NCBI GenBank assembly: GCA_016700115.1
Contig: CP064999.1
Span: 4,588,001-4,652,000 of the forward strand
DNA: 64,000 bases
Source: Sphingobacteriales bacterium
Lineage (GTDB): Bacteria > Bacteroidota > Bacteroidia > Chitinophagales > UBA2359
Direction of reading: 5' to 3'
In this document: positions 53,425 to 61,748 of the stretch, piece by piece
Position numbering within the stretch: the stretch's first letter is position 1
How the letters are laid out: the number at the start of each line of letters is the position of its first letter
Position numbers and translations under genes: made by a program
Notes under the pieces: model-generated
Seen by the model: only the letters and a program-made list of their open reading frames with translations
What the model was told of the DNA's origin: nothing
The model's database searches: none

Positions 53425-56304
53425 ATGATGAAAAGAGCTTTACATTTTACTGTATTTATCGTTTTTATTTTCAACAGTTTTTCAAATAAACTGCAATGCC
53501 AATCCACAGCAGGCACACAAATTGGTACAACTACCTACGACCTCCAAACAAATTACGGAATGTGTCGTCGTGTTTTTGTGGAAGAAAGCGGTATTGTTCA
53601 CGCTACGTGGACTCGTAGCAGCAGCGGTGATGTTGCTGCCCCTGATCGAGGAACCGGTTATAATGTTTCCGAAGATAACGGTGCAAACTGGGGACCTCAA
53701 CCCACTGCCCGTTTAGAAGGAACAGTTCGTACAGGTTGGCCAAATGTAGGTGTAACTGCAACCGGACGTGTATTTTCAATTTCTCATATAGCAGGACAAG
53801 GAATGAATTTTTGTTACAAAGATTCAGGATCAACAGACTGGACGAACCGGATCATTGGAACAGAATTGGGAGACCTCAATGGCACATGGACAAGGGCAGC
53901 AAATGACGGCAACAATATTCATGCAATCATATCCCGTTCGACAGGAATAGCAAGCGGAATATTTAGAGGATTATATTATTTCAGGTCTTTTGACGGTGGT
54001 GATAACTGGGAAGGACCCTTAGATTTACCCTTTCTTACGGAAGATTTCGATAGAATTGATGAAGACAGTTATTTTATAGATGTCAAAGGGAATAGTGTTG
54101 CAATTGTAATTGGTCAGTTCGCCAGCCCTGTGGTAGTATTAAAATCAACTGACAATGGGAATAACTGGACAAAATCTTATGTTCAGGGTTTAACTTATTC
54201 GGTTAACACAAATGGCGATACAATTTTTGAGGAATCCGCTTTATCAGGCGGAGGTGTAAGTACACTCATTGACAATTCCGGAAAAGTTCATGTATGGTTT
54301 GACCGTTTGTTTACCTACCAAACTGAACCCAATCCGGGTGGAACCTCCTATATATCAAACAGTACCTGCATCATGTACTGGAATGAAGACTTAGAAAAAC
54401 CTGTTGTAATCGGAGAAACTGTACGAATGGATTACGATCAGGATGGAACGACCGTAGTGCCGCTTACCGGCCCGGATCAGGTCTTTACCCGGAGTTATGG
54501 TTATACAATGGTTGGTCAACCGAGTGCCGGCATAGATGCATCAGGCAATTTGTATCTGGCTTATTCGGCTATGGTGGATGGCGCTTACGAAACCCCCTCC
54601 CCGTTTCCGCGCCGTCAACTCAGAGATATCTTTCTGATTAAATCTACAGACGGTGGAATAAACTGGGAAGGCCCGCTGAATGTTACAAACTCACCAAACG
54701 AAGAAGACGTTTTCCCTTCCATCGGCAGATTGGTCAACGACAAAGTACATCTTGTCTGGCAAAACGACCTATTGGGAGGTTTAAACTCAGAAATGTTTGA
54801 ACCCATGCCCAATCTTAACCTGATTCTTTATTCAGGTACAAAGGTGAATGATATAGTAACTCCAGCAATTGAAGTGAATACTTCTCCCGAAATTTTTTAC
54901 TTAAATATTCCCAATGCAATACAAAACTGTGGAGTTAGTTTAGACCATTTCGATGCACATGCTTTAGATTATCCTGACGGCGATATAACTGAAAGTATTA
55001 CTCAGGGAGGCGATATAGATGTGTCTATACCGGCAATGAATACATATTCCCATCAACTTTTTGCAACCGATTCGGACGGAAATATTCAAACTCAAAACTT
55101 CTTGCAATCTGATGGAAATCCGGTTTTGGTCAGTGTTTTTGAAGATATTACAGCTCCGCTTGTGGAAGGTAATCCTGCCGTATTTTACTTCAATTCGGAA
55201 GGAGAATTCGCACTTGACTCTCAGTTTGACCTGTTTCAGACAGTAGATGTGATTATTAATACGGAATACGTTGACCTTGGCGTGGCAACCTGGGATGAGT
55301 CAGATAATATTTACGGCTGTCCGGTGATAGTGGAAACTGACAATCCGGTCAATACTTCAATTTTAGGTACTTACCTCGTTCAATACACTGTTTCCGATGT
55401 TTCTGGAAATGTTGCTGAACCTGTTATCCGATATGTCAATGTAATCGGAGCCGACTTATCAGCACCAGTTATTATCCTTTATGATGAATCAGGCAATGAA
55501 GTACCAAGTGGTAGCACCCTCAACGCAGAAGTTGAAGCGGGTGGCATATTTGTAGATCCCGGTTATCTGGCTTATGACAATGTAGATGGGTTAATTACTG
55601 AAAATGTAGTTGTTACAGGTTCAATAGATTTGGAAACAATAGGTACTTATACCTTAACCTATACCATTACTGATGCTGCCGGAAATGTAACTGTTGTTAC
55701 CCGTGTTGTAGTTGTAACTGATACTCAGGCACCGATTATCAATTTACTTGGCCCTGAAACCGTTTCTGTTCCATGTGGTTCACTGATTGATTTTACACAA
55801 CCAAATGCCATGTTTATGGGTCAAAATGTTGGTTTTACCGCGTTCGACAATGTGGACGGTAATATTTCATATAATGTCCTGATAAATATAACCGAATATT
55901 GCCCGGGTTGTCCGGGTACTTACACAATTACCTATAATGTTAGTGATGCGGCAGGCAATGATGCAATTGAAAGGACACGAATAATAATAGTTTTACCGGG
56001 TTGCAATTACGGATGCAATGAAGAACCGTCTTGCTATGTTGGCATTGATAACAACAATGAATGGGATCAAAACATTACCATCTTCCCCAACCCCACAAAA
56101 GGAATAATTCAGGTAAACATTGCCGATATTCCGGGCATGGCGGAGGTAAAAGTTTTCAATACAACCGGTCAATTGGTACAATTTGCCCTAGCAGATTTGG
56201 GAACTCTGACACTCGACCTTTCCAATCAAGCCTCGGGCTTGTATTTTGTTGAAGTAATCACACAACAAGGCACTGTTACCAAAAATGTAGTGGTTGAAAA
56301 ATAA
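53425..56304 (+). CDS. Secreted Asp-box/immunoglobulin-like protein with T9SS type A domain (paralog 3)
   Basis: 959 residues. It lacks the N-terminal stretch of the other two, going from signal peptide straight to TAGTQIGTTTYDLQTNYGMC. The propeller region is more diverged (Asp boxes SEDNGANWGP, SFDGGDNWEGP, STDNGNNWTK, STDGGINWEGP), while the DUF5011 module (bases about 55450-55720) is almost identical to its neighbours. Cysteine spacing differs in the third Ig-like module (YCPGCPGTYT). It ends in a T9SS type A domain (IFPNPTKGIIQV ... GLYFVEV). Start is ATG 53425 or 53428. No enzyme class is proven. Confidence 0.82.
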   Translation: MMKRALHFTVFIVFIFNSFSNKLQCQSTAGTQIGTTTYDLQTNYGMCRRVFVEESGIVHATWTRSSSGDVAAPDRGTGYNVSEDNGANWGPQPTARLEGTVRTGWPNVGVTATGRVFSISHIAGQGMNFCYKDSGSTDWTNRIIGTELGDLNGTWTRAANDGNNIHAIISRSTGIASGIFRGLYYFRSFDGGDNWEGPLDLPFLTEDFDRIDEDSYFIDVKGNSVAIVIGQFASPVVVLKSTDNGNNWTKSYVQGLTYSVNTNGDTIFEESALSGGGVSTLIDNSGKVHVWFDRLFTYQTEPNPGGTSYISNSTCIMYWNEDLEKPVVIGETVRMDYDQDGTTVVPLTGPDQVFTRSYGYTMVGQPSAGIDASGNLYLAYSAMVDGAYETPSPFPRRQLRDIFLIKSTDGGINWEGPLNVTNSPNEEDVFPSIGRLVNDKVHLVWQNDLLGGLNSEMFEPMPNLNLILYSGTKVNDIVTPAIEVNTSPEIFYLNIPNAIQNCGVSLDHFDAHALDYPDGDITESITQGGDIDVSIPAMNTYSHQLFATDSDGNIQTQNFLQSDGNPVLVSVFEDITAPLVEGNPAVFYFNSEGEFALDSQFDLFQTVDVIINTEYVDLGVATWDESDNIYGCPVIVETDNPVNTSILGTYLVQYTVSDVSGNVAEPVIRYVNVIGADLSAPVIILYDESGNEVPSGSTLNAEVEAGGIFVDPGYLAYDNVDGLITENVVVTGSIDLETIGTYTLTYTITDAAGNVTVVTRVVVVTDTQAPIINLLGPETVSVPCGSLIDFTQPNAMFMGQNVGFTAFDNVDGNISYNVLINITEYCPGCPGTYTITYNVSDAAGNDAIERTRIIIVLPGCNYGCNEEPSCYVGIDNNNEWDQNITIFPNPTKGIIQVNIADIPGMAEVKVFNTTGQLVQFALADLGTLTLDLSNQASGLYFVEVITQQGTVTKNVVVEK

Positions 56305-56343
56305 ACTGCTGCCTGTTTAATCCAATCAAATGAACGAACTTTT

Positions 56344-56383
56344 AAAAACCTGTCCGGGTTAAAACTCCGGCAGGTTTTTTTTA
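56344..56383 (+). terminator. Rho-independent terminator behind paralog 3
   Basis: AAAAACCTG (56344-56352) with following CCGG pairs with CCGGCAGGTTTTTTTT (to 56382). Same stem family as the terminators of paralogs 1 and 2. Confidence 0.85.
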
Positions 56384-56748
56384 TACATATTATTTGAAGG
56401 ATGCAATGCTTAGTATAAAGAATAATAGAAACTATTCCGGTCTTTCTATTTAAGTTGACAAACCTGTTAAGTATTTAAACAGAGAATCCATACCAGAATA
56501 ATCTCCTCATGATTCAAAATCACAGAATAGAATTAGTAACAGATTAAATCTGTATTAAACAGAAAGATGTCTAACTGAAATATGGCAAAACCTTTAGCTT
56601 AGAGGCGATGAAAGTGATTTGTTTATGCCGTAAGAAGTAGAATCCAAATAACAATAACGGATAGCTTTTGTGTTAAAAACAAAAGCTATCCGTTTTGAGG
56701 AATAACTCTGCCGATAAAAGAGGGGGATTGGGATAGAAAAGATAAAAA
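56384..56748. other. Intergenic region with one strong hairpin
   Basis: About 365 bases between paralog 3 and the acidic protein gene, A-rich, with no coding frame worth calling. The only structure recognised is the inverted repeat at 56656-56694. Confidence 0.6.
56656..56694. terminator. Perfect 15-bp hairpin between convergent genes
   Basis: AACGGATAGCTTTTG (56656-56670) and its exact complement CAAAAGCTATCCGTT (56680-56694) around a 9-base A-rich loop. T tracts are short on both sides, so it is a bidirectional terminator or a different stable RNA end, about 55 bases beyond the stop of the acidic protein gene. Confidence 0.6.
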
Positions 56749-57117
56749 TTAATCGTCGCTGCCGTCGTCTTCGTCGTCGTCTTCGTAATCATCGAAATCG
56801 TCGTCGTCTTCGTCGTCATCGTCGTCGTCGAAATCTTCGAAATCTTCGTCGTCAAATTCGTCATCGTCGAGATCAATTTCTTCTAAATCCACAAAATCGT
56901 CTTCATCATCACCCTCATCATCGTCGTCGTCATCGTCGTCATCATAATCGTCGTAATCGTCGTCATCATTTTCATCTTCATCGTCAAATTCGTTGAAAAC
57001 AATGCCTGTGATACCCGTTTTAAGTGCTTCCCAAGTTAGGGGAGCATCTTCTAAAGGTGCAGTTATCAGTTCTGCTTCGGGGTTTAAAACCGTAATAAAA
57101 TTGAAGTTTACTTCCAT
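56749..57117 (-). CDS. Small protein with extremely acidic Asp/Glu tail
   Basis: 122 residues. The first 43 are an ordinary folded-looking segment (MEVNFNFITVLNPEAELITA ... WEALKTGITGIVFNEF); the remaining 79 are nearly all Asp and Glu with spaced Tyr/Phe, encoded by GAT/GAC codons. There is no signal peptide or membrane helix. Long acidic tails can mimic nucleic acid or bind basic proteins or divalent metals, but nothing here identifies a partner. A -7 box lies 30 bases before its ATG, and a hairpin follows, so it is an independent gene. Confidence 0.75.
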   Translation of the reverse strand: MEVNFNFITVLNPEAELITAPLEDAPLTWEALKTGITGIVFNEFDDEDENDDDDYDDYDDDDDDDDDEGDDEDDFVDLEEIDLDDDEFDDEDFEDFDDDDDDEDDDDFDDYEDDDEDDGSDD

Positions 57118-57146
57118 GACTCAGTTTGTTTTGTTTATCTTGTTTG

Positions 57147-57154
57147 CAAATGTA
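57147..57154 (-). promoter_or_regulatory. -7 promoter box before the acidic protein gene
   Basis: TACATTTG on the minus strand, matching TAnnTTTG, 30 bases before the ATG at 57117. Confidence 0.4.
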
Positions 57155-57215
57155 ATGACACGCAATAAAAAGTTGTATTCAAAACTCAAAAAAATGGAAA
57201 TTTTTTTTCTTTTAG

Positions 57216-58313
57216 TTACACGTTAAATCGAAAATGCATGATGTCGCCGTCCTGAACGATATATTCTTTCCCTTCTACGTTGAGTTTTCCGGCAGCACGC
57301 GCAGCGGCTTCGGACCCATAATGAACAAAGTCGTTAAAAGCAATCACCTCTGCCCGAATAAACCCACGTTCAAAGTCTGAATGAATGACTCCTGCTGCCT
57401 GAGGTGCTTTAGTTCCTTTCGTTATTGTCCATGCTCTTACCTCTTTTTCTCCGGCGGTAAAATAGGTAATTAAATCCAATAACCTGTAACTCGATTTAAT
57501 CAGTTTACTGATTCCTGGTTCAGACAATCCGAGGTCATTCAAAAACATCATTCTCTCATCGTAGGTTTCTAACTCAGCAATATCGGCTTCCATAGCTGCG
57601 CAAATTATTAAAACTTCGGCATTTTCATTGGCAACGGCTTCCTGCAAAGCACGGGTATAAGCGTTGCCATTTGCAGCAGCCGATTCATCAACATTGCAAA
57701 CATATAGTACAGGTTTGGCAGTCAACAGGTCTATGTCTTTGATAAATCTTTTATCTTCCTCTTCAACCGGGGCAGTTCTTGCAGAATTACCCTTTCCAAG
57801 ATGATTTAAGTAAACCTGTAAAACTTCTATTCCAAGTTTGGCTTCTTTGTCGTTGGATTTTAGCAGCTTTTCAAGTTTAGCTATCTTTTTCTCAACCGAT
57901 TCTATGTCTTTTAGTTGTAATTCTATATCAATGATTTCTTTGTCGCGAACCGGATTAATACTTCCATTGACATGTACCACATTATCATCTTCGAAGCATC
58001 TGATTACATGAACAATTGCATCAGTGCTTCGGATATTTGACAAAAACTGATTCCCTAAGCCCTCTCCTTTACTTGCACCTGCTACTAAACCGGCAATGTC
58101 AACTATTTCAACTGTAGTTGGAACAACTCTTTGTGGTTTTACTAATCTTTCGAGTTCAAATAGGCGATCGTCAGGTATGTTGACAACTCCGACATTGGGT
58201 TCTATGGTCGCAAAAGGGTAATTTGCAGCAAGGGCATGTGCATTAGACAAACAATTAAAAAGGGTAGATTTTCCAACGTTTGGCAAACCTACTATTCCGC
58301 ATTGCAAACTCAT
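57216..58313 (-). CDS. ychF: Redox-regulated ATPase/GTPase YchF (Obg-like)
   Basis: 365 residues of the universally conserved YchF/OLA1 family: P-loop GLPNVGKST (about 8-16), the DIAGLVAGASKGEGLGNQFLSNIR switch region (about 68-92), a coiled-coil insert (about 130-165), NVDE in place of NKxD (which in this family goes with ATP preference), and a C-terminal TGS-like domain ending in DGDIMHFRFNV. It binds ribosomes and is linked to stress responses. The ATG at 58313 is chosen because a -7 box at 58365-58372 lies within the frame extension to 58379. Confidence 0.95.
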   Translation of the reverse strand: MSLQCGIVGLPNVGKSTLFNCLSNAHALAANYPFATIEPNVGVVNIPDDRLFELERLVKPQRVVPTTVEIVDIAGLVAGASKGEGLGNQFLSNIRSTDAIVHVIRCFEDDNVVHVNGSINPVRDKEIIDIELQLKDIESVEKKIAKLEKLLKSNDKEAKLGIEVLQVYLNHLGKGNSARTAPVEEEDKRFIKDIDLLTAKPVLYVCNVDESAAANGNAYTRALQEAVANENAEVLIICAAMEADIAELETYDERMMFLNDLGLSEPGISKLIKSSYRLLDLITYFTAGEKEVRAWTITKGTKAPQAAGVIHSDFERGFIRAEVIAFNDFVHYGSEAAARAAGKLNVEGKEYIVQDGDIMHFRFNV

Positions 58314-58364
58314 TGTATTATGGTTGCCTGTTAAGGCTTTTGTTTCATTTTTTTGTAAGCGGCG

Positions 58365-58372
58365 CAAATGTA
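58365..58372 (-). promoter_or_regulatory. -7 promoter box before ychF
   Basis: TACATTTG on the minus strand, matching TAnnTTTG, 51 bases before the ATG at 58313; it decides the start. Confidence 0.42.
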
Positions 58373-58601
58373 AGGCCAATTGATGAATTTTGGTATCTTG
58401 AATGATGTATCACCCATTTAAGTTTTGTCTTCAGAAACCTCAGAAAACATCGTTTATTTAGAAAAACCAAAAAAAGGAGCGCTTCTTTTTTAATTTACAG
58501 ATTAAAAATCGGTAATTTGCGTTTTCAAAGTTGCATTAAAAAACAATTTTAGCCTTTCATCCTGAACAGGCTATTCTTTTTCTCCTTAAAACCTGTCAAT
58601 T

Positions 58602-61600
58602 ATGCGTTTACCATTTCTTTTGTTCAGATTTATCCTGATCATCATGCTGTTTGGATTAACAAAAATGCAGGCACAGGAAACAGCTATCTATCGAAATGCT
58701 TATACTGAATTTGCGGGTGCAAAAACAAATTTCATAGAAGGCAATTATTCGCTTGCTCAAAAAAGGTTTGACGCTTTCATCCGTTCTTTTCAGTTCAGCA
58801 ATCAGAATGAAGTGGTATTGATGCGAAGTGAAGCGCAGTTTTATCATGCCTTGGCTGCCCGCAAACTTAATAATGCCAACGCTGAATTGCTCTTAGTTAA
58901 GTTTGTGGACGAAAACAACAGCAGCCCTCTTACTTCTTTGGCCTATTTTGAACTGGGACAGCTTTATTTTGACCAGGAACTCTACCGGGATGCCATTGCC
59001 TGCTATAACAAAGTTGGCGCAAATGTATTAACTACCGAACAACAGGCTGAGATGAACTTTCAACTTGCCTATAGTCTGTTTACCAGCAAACAGTTTAAAG
59101 ACGCACATCGCTTGTTTTCACAGATAATAAACACCAAGAATCAATATTACTACGATGCTAATTATTATTATGGTGTTATCTCTTATTTTGACAATGATTA
59201 TCCTTCGGCATTAACAGCTTTTCAGCGAATTGAACAAAACTCAAAATACGACAAAGCCCTTCCTTATTATATTGCCCTGATTTATTACCACCAGAAACAA
59301 TACGACAATTTGGTGGCTTATGCATCCCCAAAAGCTAAAACAAGTGGTATTAAATATCAGAACGAACTCAATCAGTTACTTGGACAAACTTTGTTTAATC
59401 AACAAAAATTTGCTGAAGCACTCCCTTACCTCGAATTTTATATCGAAAAAAGCAGCAAAGTCCGCAAAGAAGATTTATTTCAACTCGGATTTACCCAATA
59501 TCAGTTGAAAAGGTATGAGGATGCCATTAAAAATTTCACACAGCTCAACAATCTTACAGATTCTATAGGACAAAACGCCATGTATCATTTGGCCGATTGC
59601 TATCTTAAAACAGATGAAAAAGCCAAAGCCCGTAATGCATTTGAAGCTGCTTCCCGACTTAAGGCAGATACTGTTATCCGCGAAATGTCCTATTTCAACT
59701 ATGGAAAACTCTCTTATGAACTGAATTTTCACAATATCGCTATTAATGTGTTTCGTGAGTTTATTAAGCAATATCCTGCTTCCAAACAATTGAACGAGGC
59801 TAAAAGGTTGTTGAGCAGTATCCTTGAAAACACCCAAAATTACGCCGATGCGCTTGAAATTCTGGAAAGTATTCCCGATAAAACTCCGGATTTATGGCGT
59901 GCTTATCAGAGGATTTTATATTACCGGGGTGTAGAAAAGTATAATGACCGAAAATATGACGAGGCTTTGGATTTATTTGACAAAGCCCTTGATAAATCAT
60001 ATATCCCTGACATCAGCGCTTTAGCTTATTTCTGGAAAGGCAATATTTACTACAAACAAAAAAAATATGACGAGGCATTTACCAGCATAGAAGCCTATAT
60101 GAATGCCACTTCAAATCCTGTGATGTCGGAAAAGGTTAACGATGCCACCGCCAATTATACAATGGGATATTCCTTTTTTAAACAAAAGGCGTATGAGGAT
60201 GCCTTGTATTACTTTGACAAATCGGTCAATGCATTTGTTGGAGCAAATGCTCCTACGAGTAATAAAGCACTTGGTGCGCAACTTTACCCGGACGCTATAT
60301 TGAGAAGCGGTGATTGTAATTTTATGCTGAAAAGGTATAATCAGGCCTCCGAGCGGTATGATAACATCATAAAGTACAAAATGAATGGGATTGATTATGC
60401 TTATTACCAAAAGGGTATGTTGGCAGGATTGATTGGAGAGTATGACAAAAAAATTGACAACCTTAAACAGTTGACAAAATTATACCCCAAATCTTTTTAT
60501 GCAGATGATGCTACCTATCAGATTGCACTCACCTATGTATCACTGAACAACTATCAGGCAGCCGTTGAAACCCATCAACAACTGATTGGCGATTTCCCGG
60601 AAAGCGAATATGTTCCTAAATCATTGGTCAATCTTGGATTGGTTTATTACAATATTGGCGATTATGATCGTTCCCTGCAATTTTATGAATTGGTTTTAAA
60701 GCGATTTCCAAAAAATATTGAGGCAAAAGAAGCGATTACCGGTGTGAGGGATGTCTTTGTGGCACAGGGTGATGCAGATGGTTATGTCAATTTTACCAAA
60801 AAATTCCCGGGCATGGAAGTTAGTGATGCTACTCAGGACTCGATAGCTTATGAAATTGCCGAAACCTATTACACCAAAGGTGATTGTACCAATGCCGTCA
60901 AAGAGTTTACTAAATATCTTGCCGGCTATTCTAAAGGGGCTTATGTATTGTATGCGCATTTTTACCGGGCACAATGCTATTACAGCAAACAAGAATATGC
61001 CAATGCCGGTAAAGATTATGACTATATTGTCGAACAAAACCGCAATCCTTTTACTGATCAGGCTTTGGATAAAGGAGGACGGGTAGCGTTGTATATAAAC
61101 AAAGATTACAATAAAGCATTTACCTACTACCGGAAACTTTACGAAACAGGCTCAAGAAAAGAACTTCGCATTGAATCTTTAAGAGGATTGGTGAAATCGA
61201 GTTTTTATCTCAAAAAAACAGCGGAATTAGAACAATATGGTGGATTACTGATAGCTGCTGACGACAATACACCGGACGATATTATCGAAGCCTATTTCTT
61301 TATGGGTTTGCTCAACTATGATTCTAAAAACTATGCCAAAGCCCGGCAACATTTTCAACAGGTCAGTGCGCGTACTACCAACGAGAAAGGGGCACAGGCA
61401 AGATACCTGATCGCCGATATTTATTTTAAACAAAATGATCTGGATTCTGCCAATACACATTGTTTTAAAGTGATCAACGAAACAGCGTCCCAAACACATT
61501 GGGTAGTGAAAGGGTATATTTTGCTTGCAGATATTTATGCAGCTAAAGGCGAATTGTTTCAGGCTAAAGCGACTTTAAAAAGTATAATAGACAACTACAA

Positions 61601-61718
61601 GCCGGAAGATGAACTGAAAAAAGAAGCCCGTTCCAAACTGCAGCAATTGGAAAACAAGAAGCAGACCAGTCAAAACTTCAATCGAATAACCCCGACAATG
61701 ACGGGTATCTGGAGTTAG
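58602..61718 (+). CDS. Exported TPR-repeat protein, 1038 residues
   Basis: Signal peptide (FILIIMLFGLTKMQAQ) and TPR-type helix pairs nearly to the end, for example LAYFELGQLYFDQELYRDAIACYNK, YFWKGNIYYKQKKYDEAF, LVNLGLVYYNIGDYDRSLQFYELVLKRFP. TPR proteins of this size in Bacteroidota are usually periplasmic or outer-membrane-associated scaffolds; related shorter ones help secretion or cell-envelope assembly. The exact role cannot be told. It is convergent with the WD40 gene, 30 bases apart. Confidence 0.83.
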   Translation: MRLPFLLFRFILIIMLFGLTKMQAQETAIYRNAYTEFAGAKTNFIEGNYSLAQKRFDAFIRSFQFSNQNEVVLMRSEAQFYHALAARKLNNANAELLLVKFVDENNSSPLTSLAYFELGQLYFDQELYRDAIACYNKVGANVLTTEQQAEMNFQLAYSLFTSKQFKDAHRLFSQIINTKNQYYYDANYYYGVISYFDNDYPSALTAFQRIEQNSKYDKALPYYIALIYYHQKQYDNLVAYASPKAKTSGIKYQNELNQLLGQTLFNQQKFAEALPYLEFYIEKSSKVRKEDLFQLGFTQYQLKRYEDAIKNFTQLNNLTDSIGQNAMYHLADCYLKTDEKAKARNAFEAASRLKADTVIREMSYFNYGKLSYELNFHNIAINVFREFIKQYPASKQLNEAKRLLSSILENTQNYADALEILESIPDKTPDLWRAYQRILYYRGVEKYNDRKYDEALDLFDKALDKSYIPDISALAYFWKGNIYYKQKKYDEAFTSIEAYMNATSNPVMSEKVNDATANYTMGYSFFKQKAYEDALYYFDKSVNAFVGANAPTSNKALGAQLYPDAILRSGDCNFMLKRYNQASERYDNIIKYKMNGIDYAYYQKGMLAGLIGEYDKKIDNLKQLTKLYPKSFYADDATYQIALTYVSLNNYQAAVETHQQLIGDFPESEYVPKSLVNLGLVYYNIGDYDRSLQFYELVLKRFPKNIEAKEAITGVRDVFVAQGDADGYVNFTKKFPGMEVSDATQDSIAYEIAETYYTKGDCTNAVKEFTKYLAGYSKGAYVLYAHFYRAQCYYSKQEYANAGKDYDYIVEQNRNPFTDQALDKGGRVALYINKDYNKAFTYYRKLYETGSRKELRIESLRGLVKSSFYLKKTAELEQYGGLLIAADDNTPDDIIEAYFFMGLLNYDSKNYAKARQHFQQVSARTTNEKGAQARYLIADIYFKQNDLDSANTHCFKVINETASQTHWVVKGYILLADIYAAKGELFQAKATLKSIIDNYKPEDELKKEARSKLQQLENKKQTSQNFNRITPTMTGIWS

Positions 61719-61748
61719 AAAAATAGGTTCGATTTAACTTGTTTTGGT

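Noticed and set aside
56673..56876. Thr/Ile-rich minus-strand frame overlapping the acidic protein
   Set aside because: It is a frame-shifted reading of the Asp-codon microsatellite, without start or family support.
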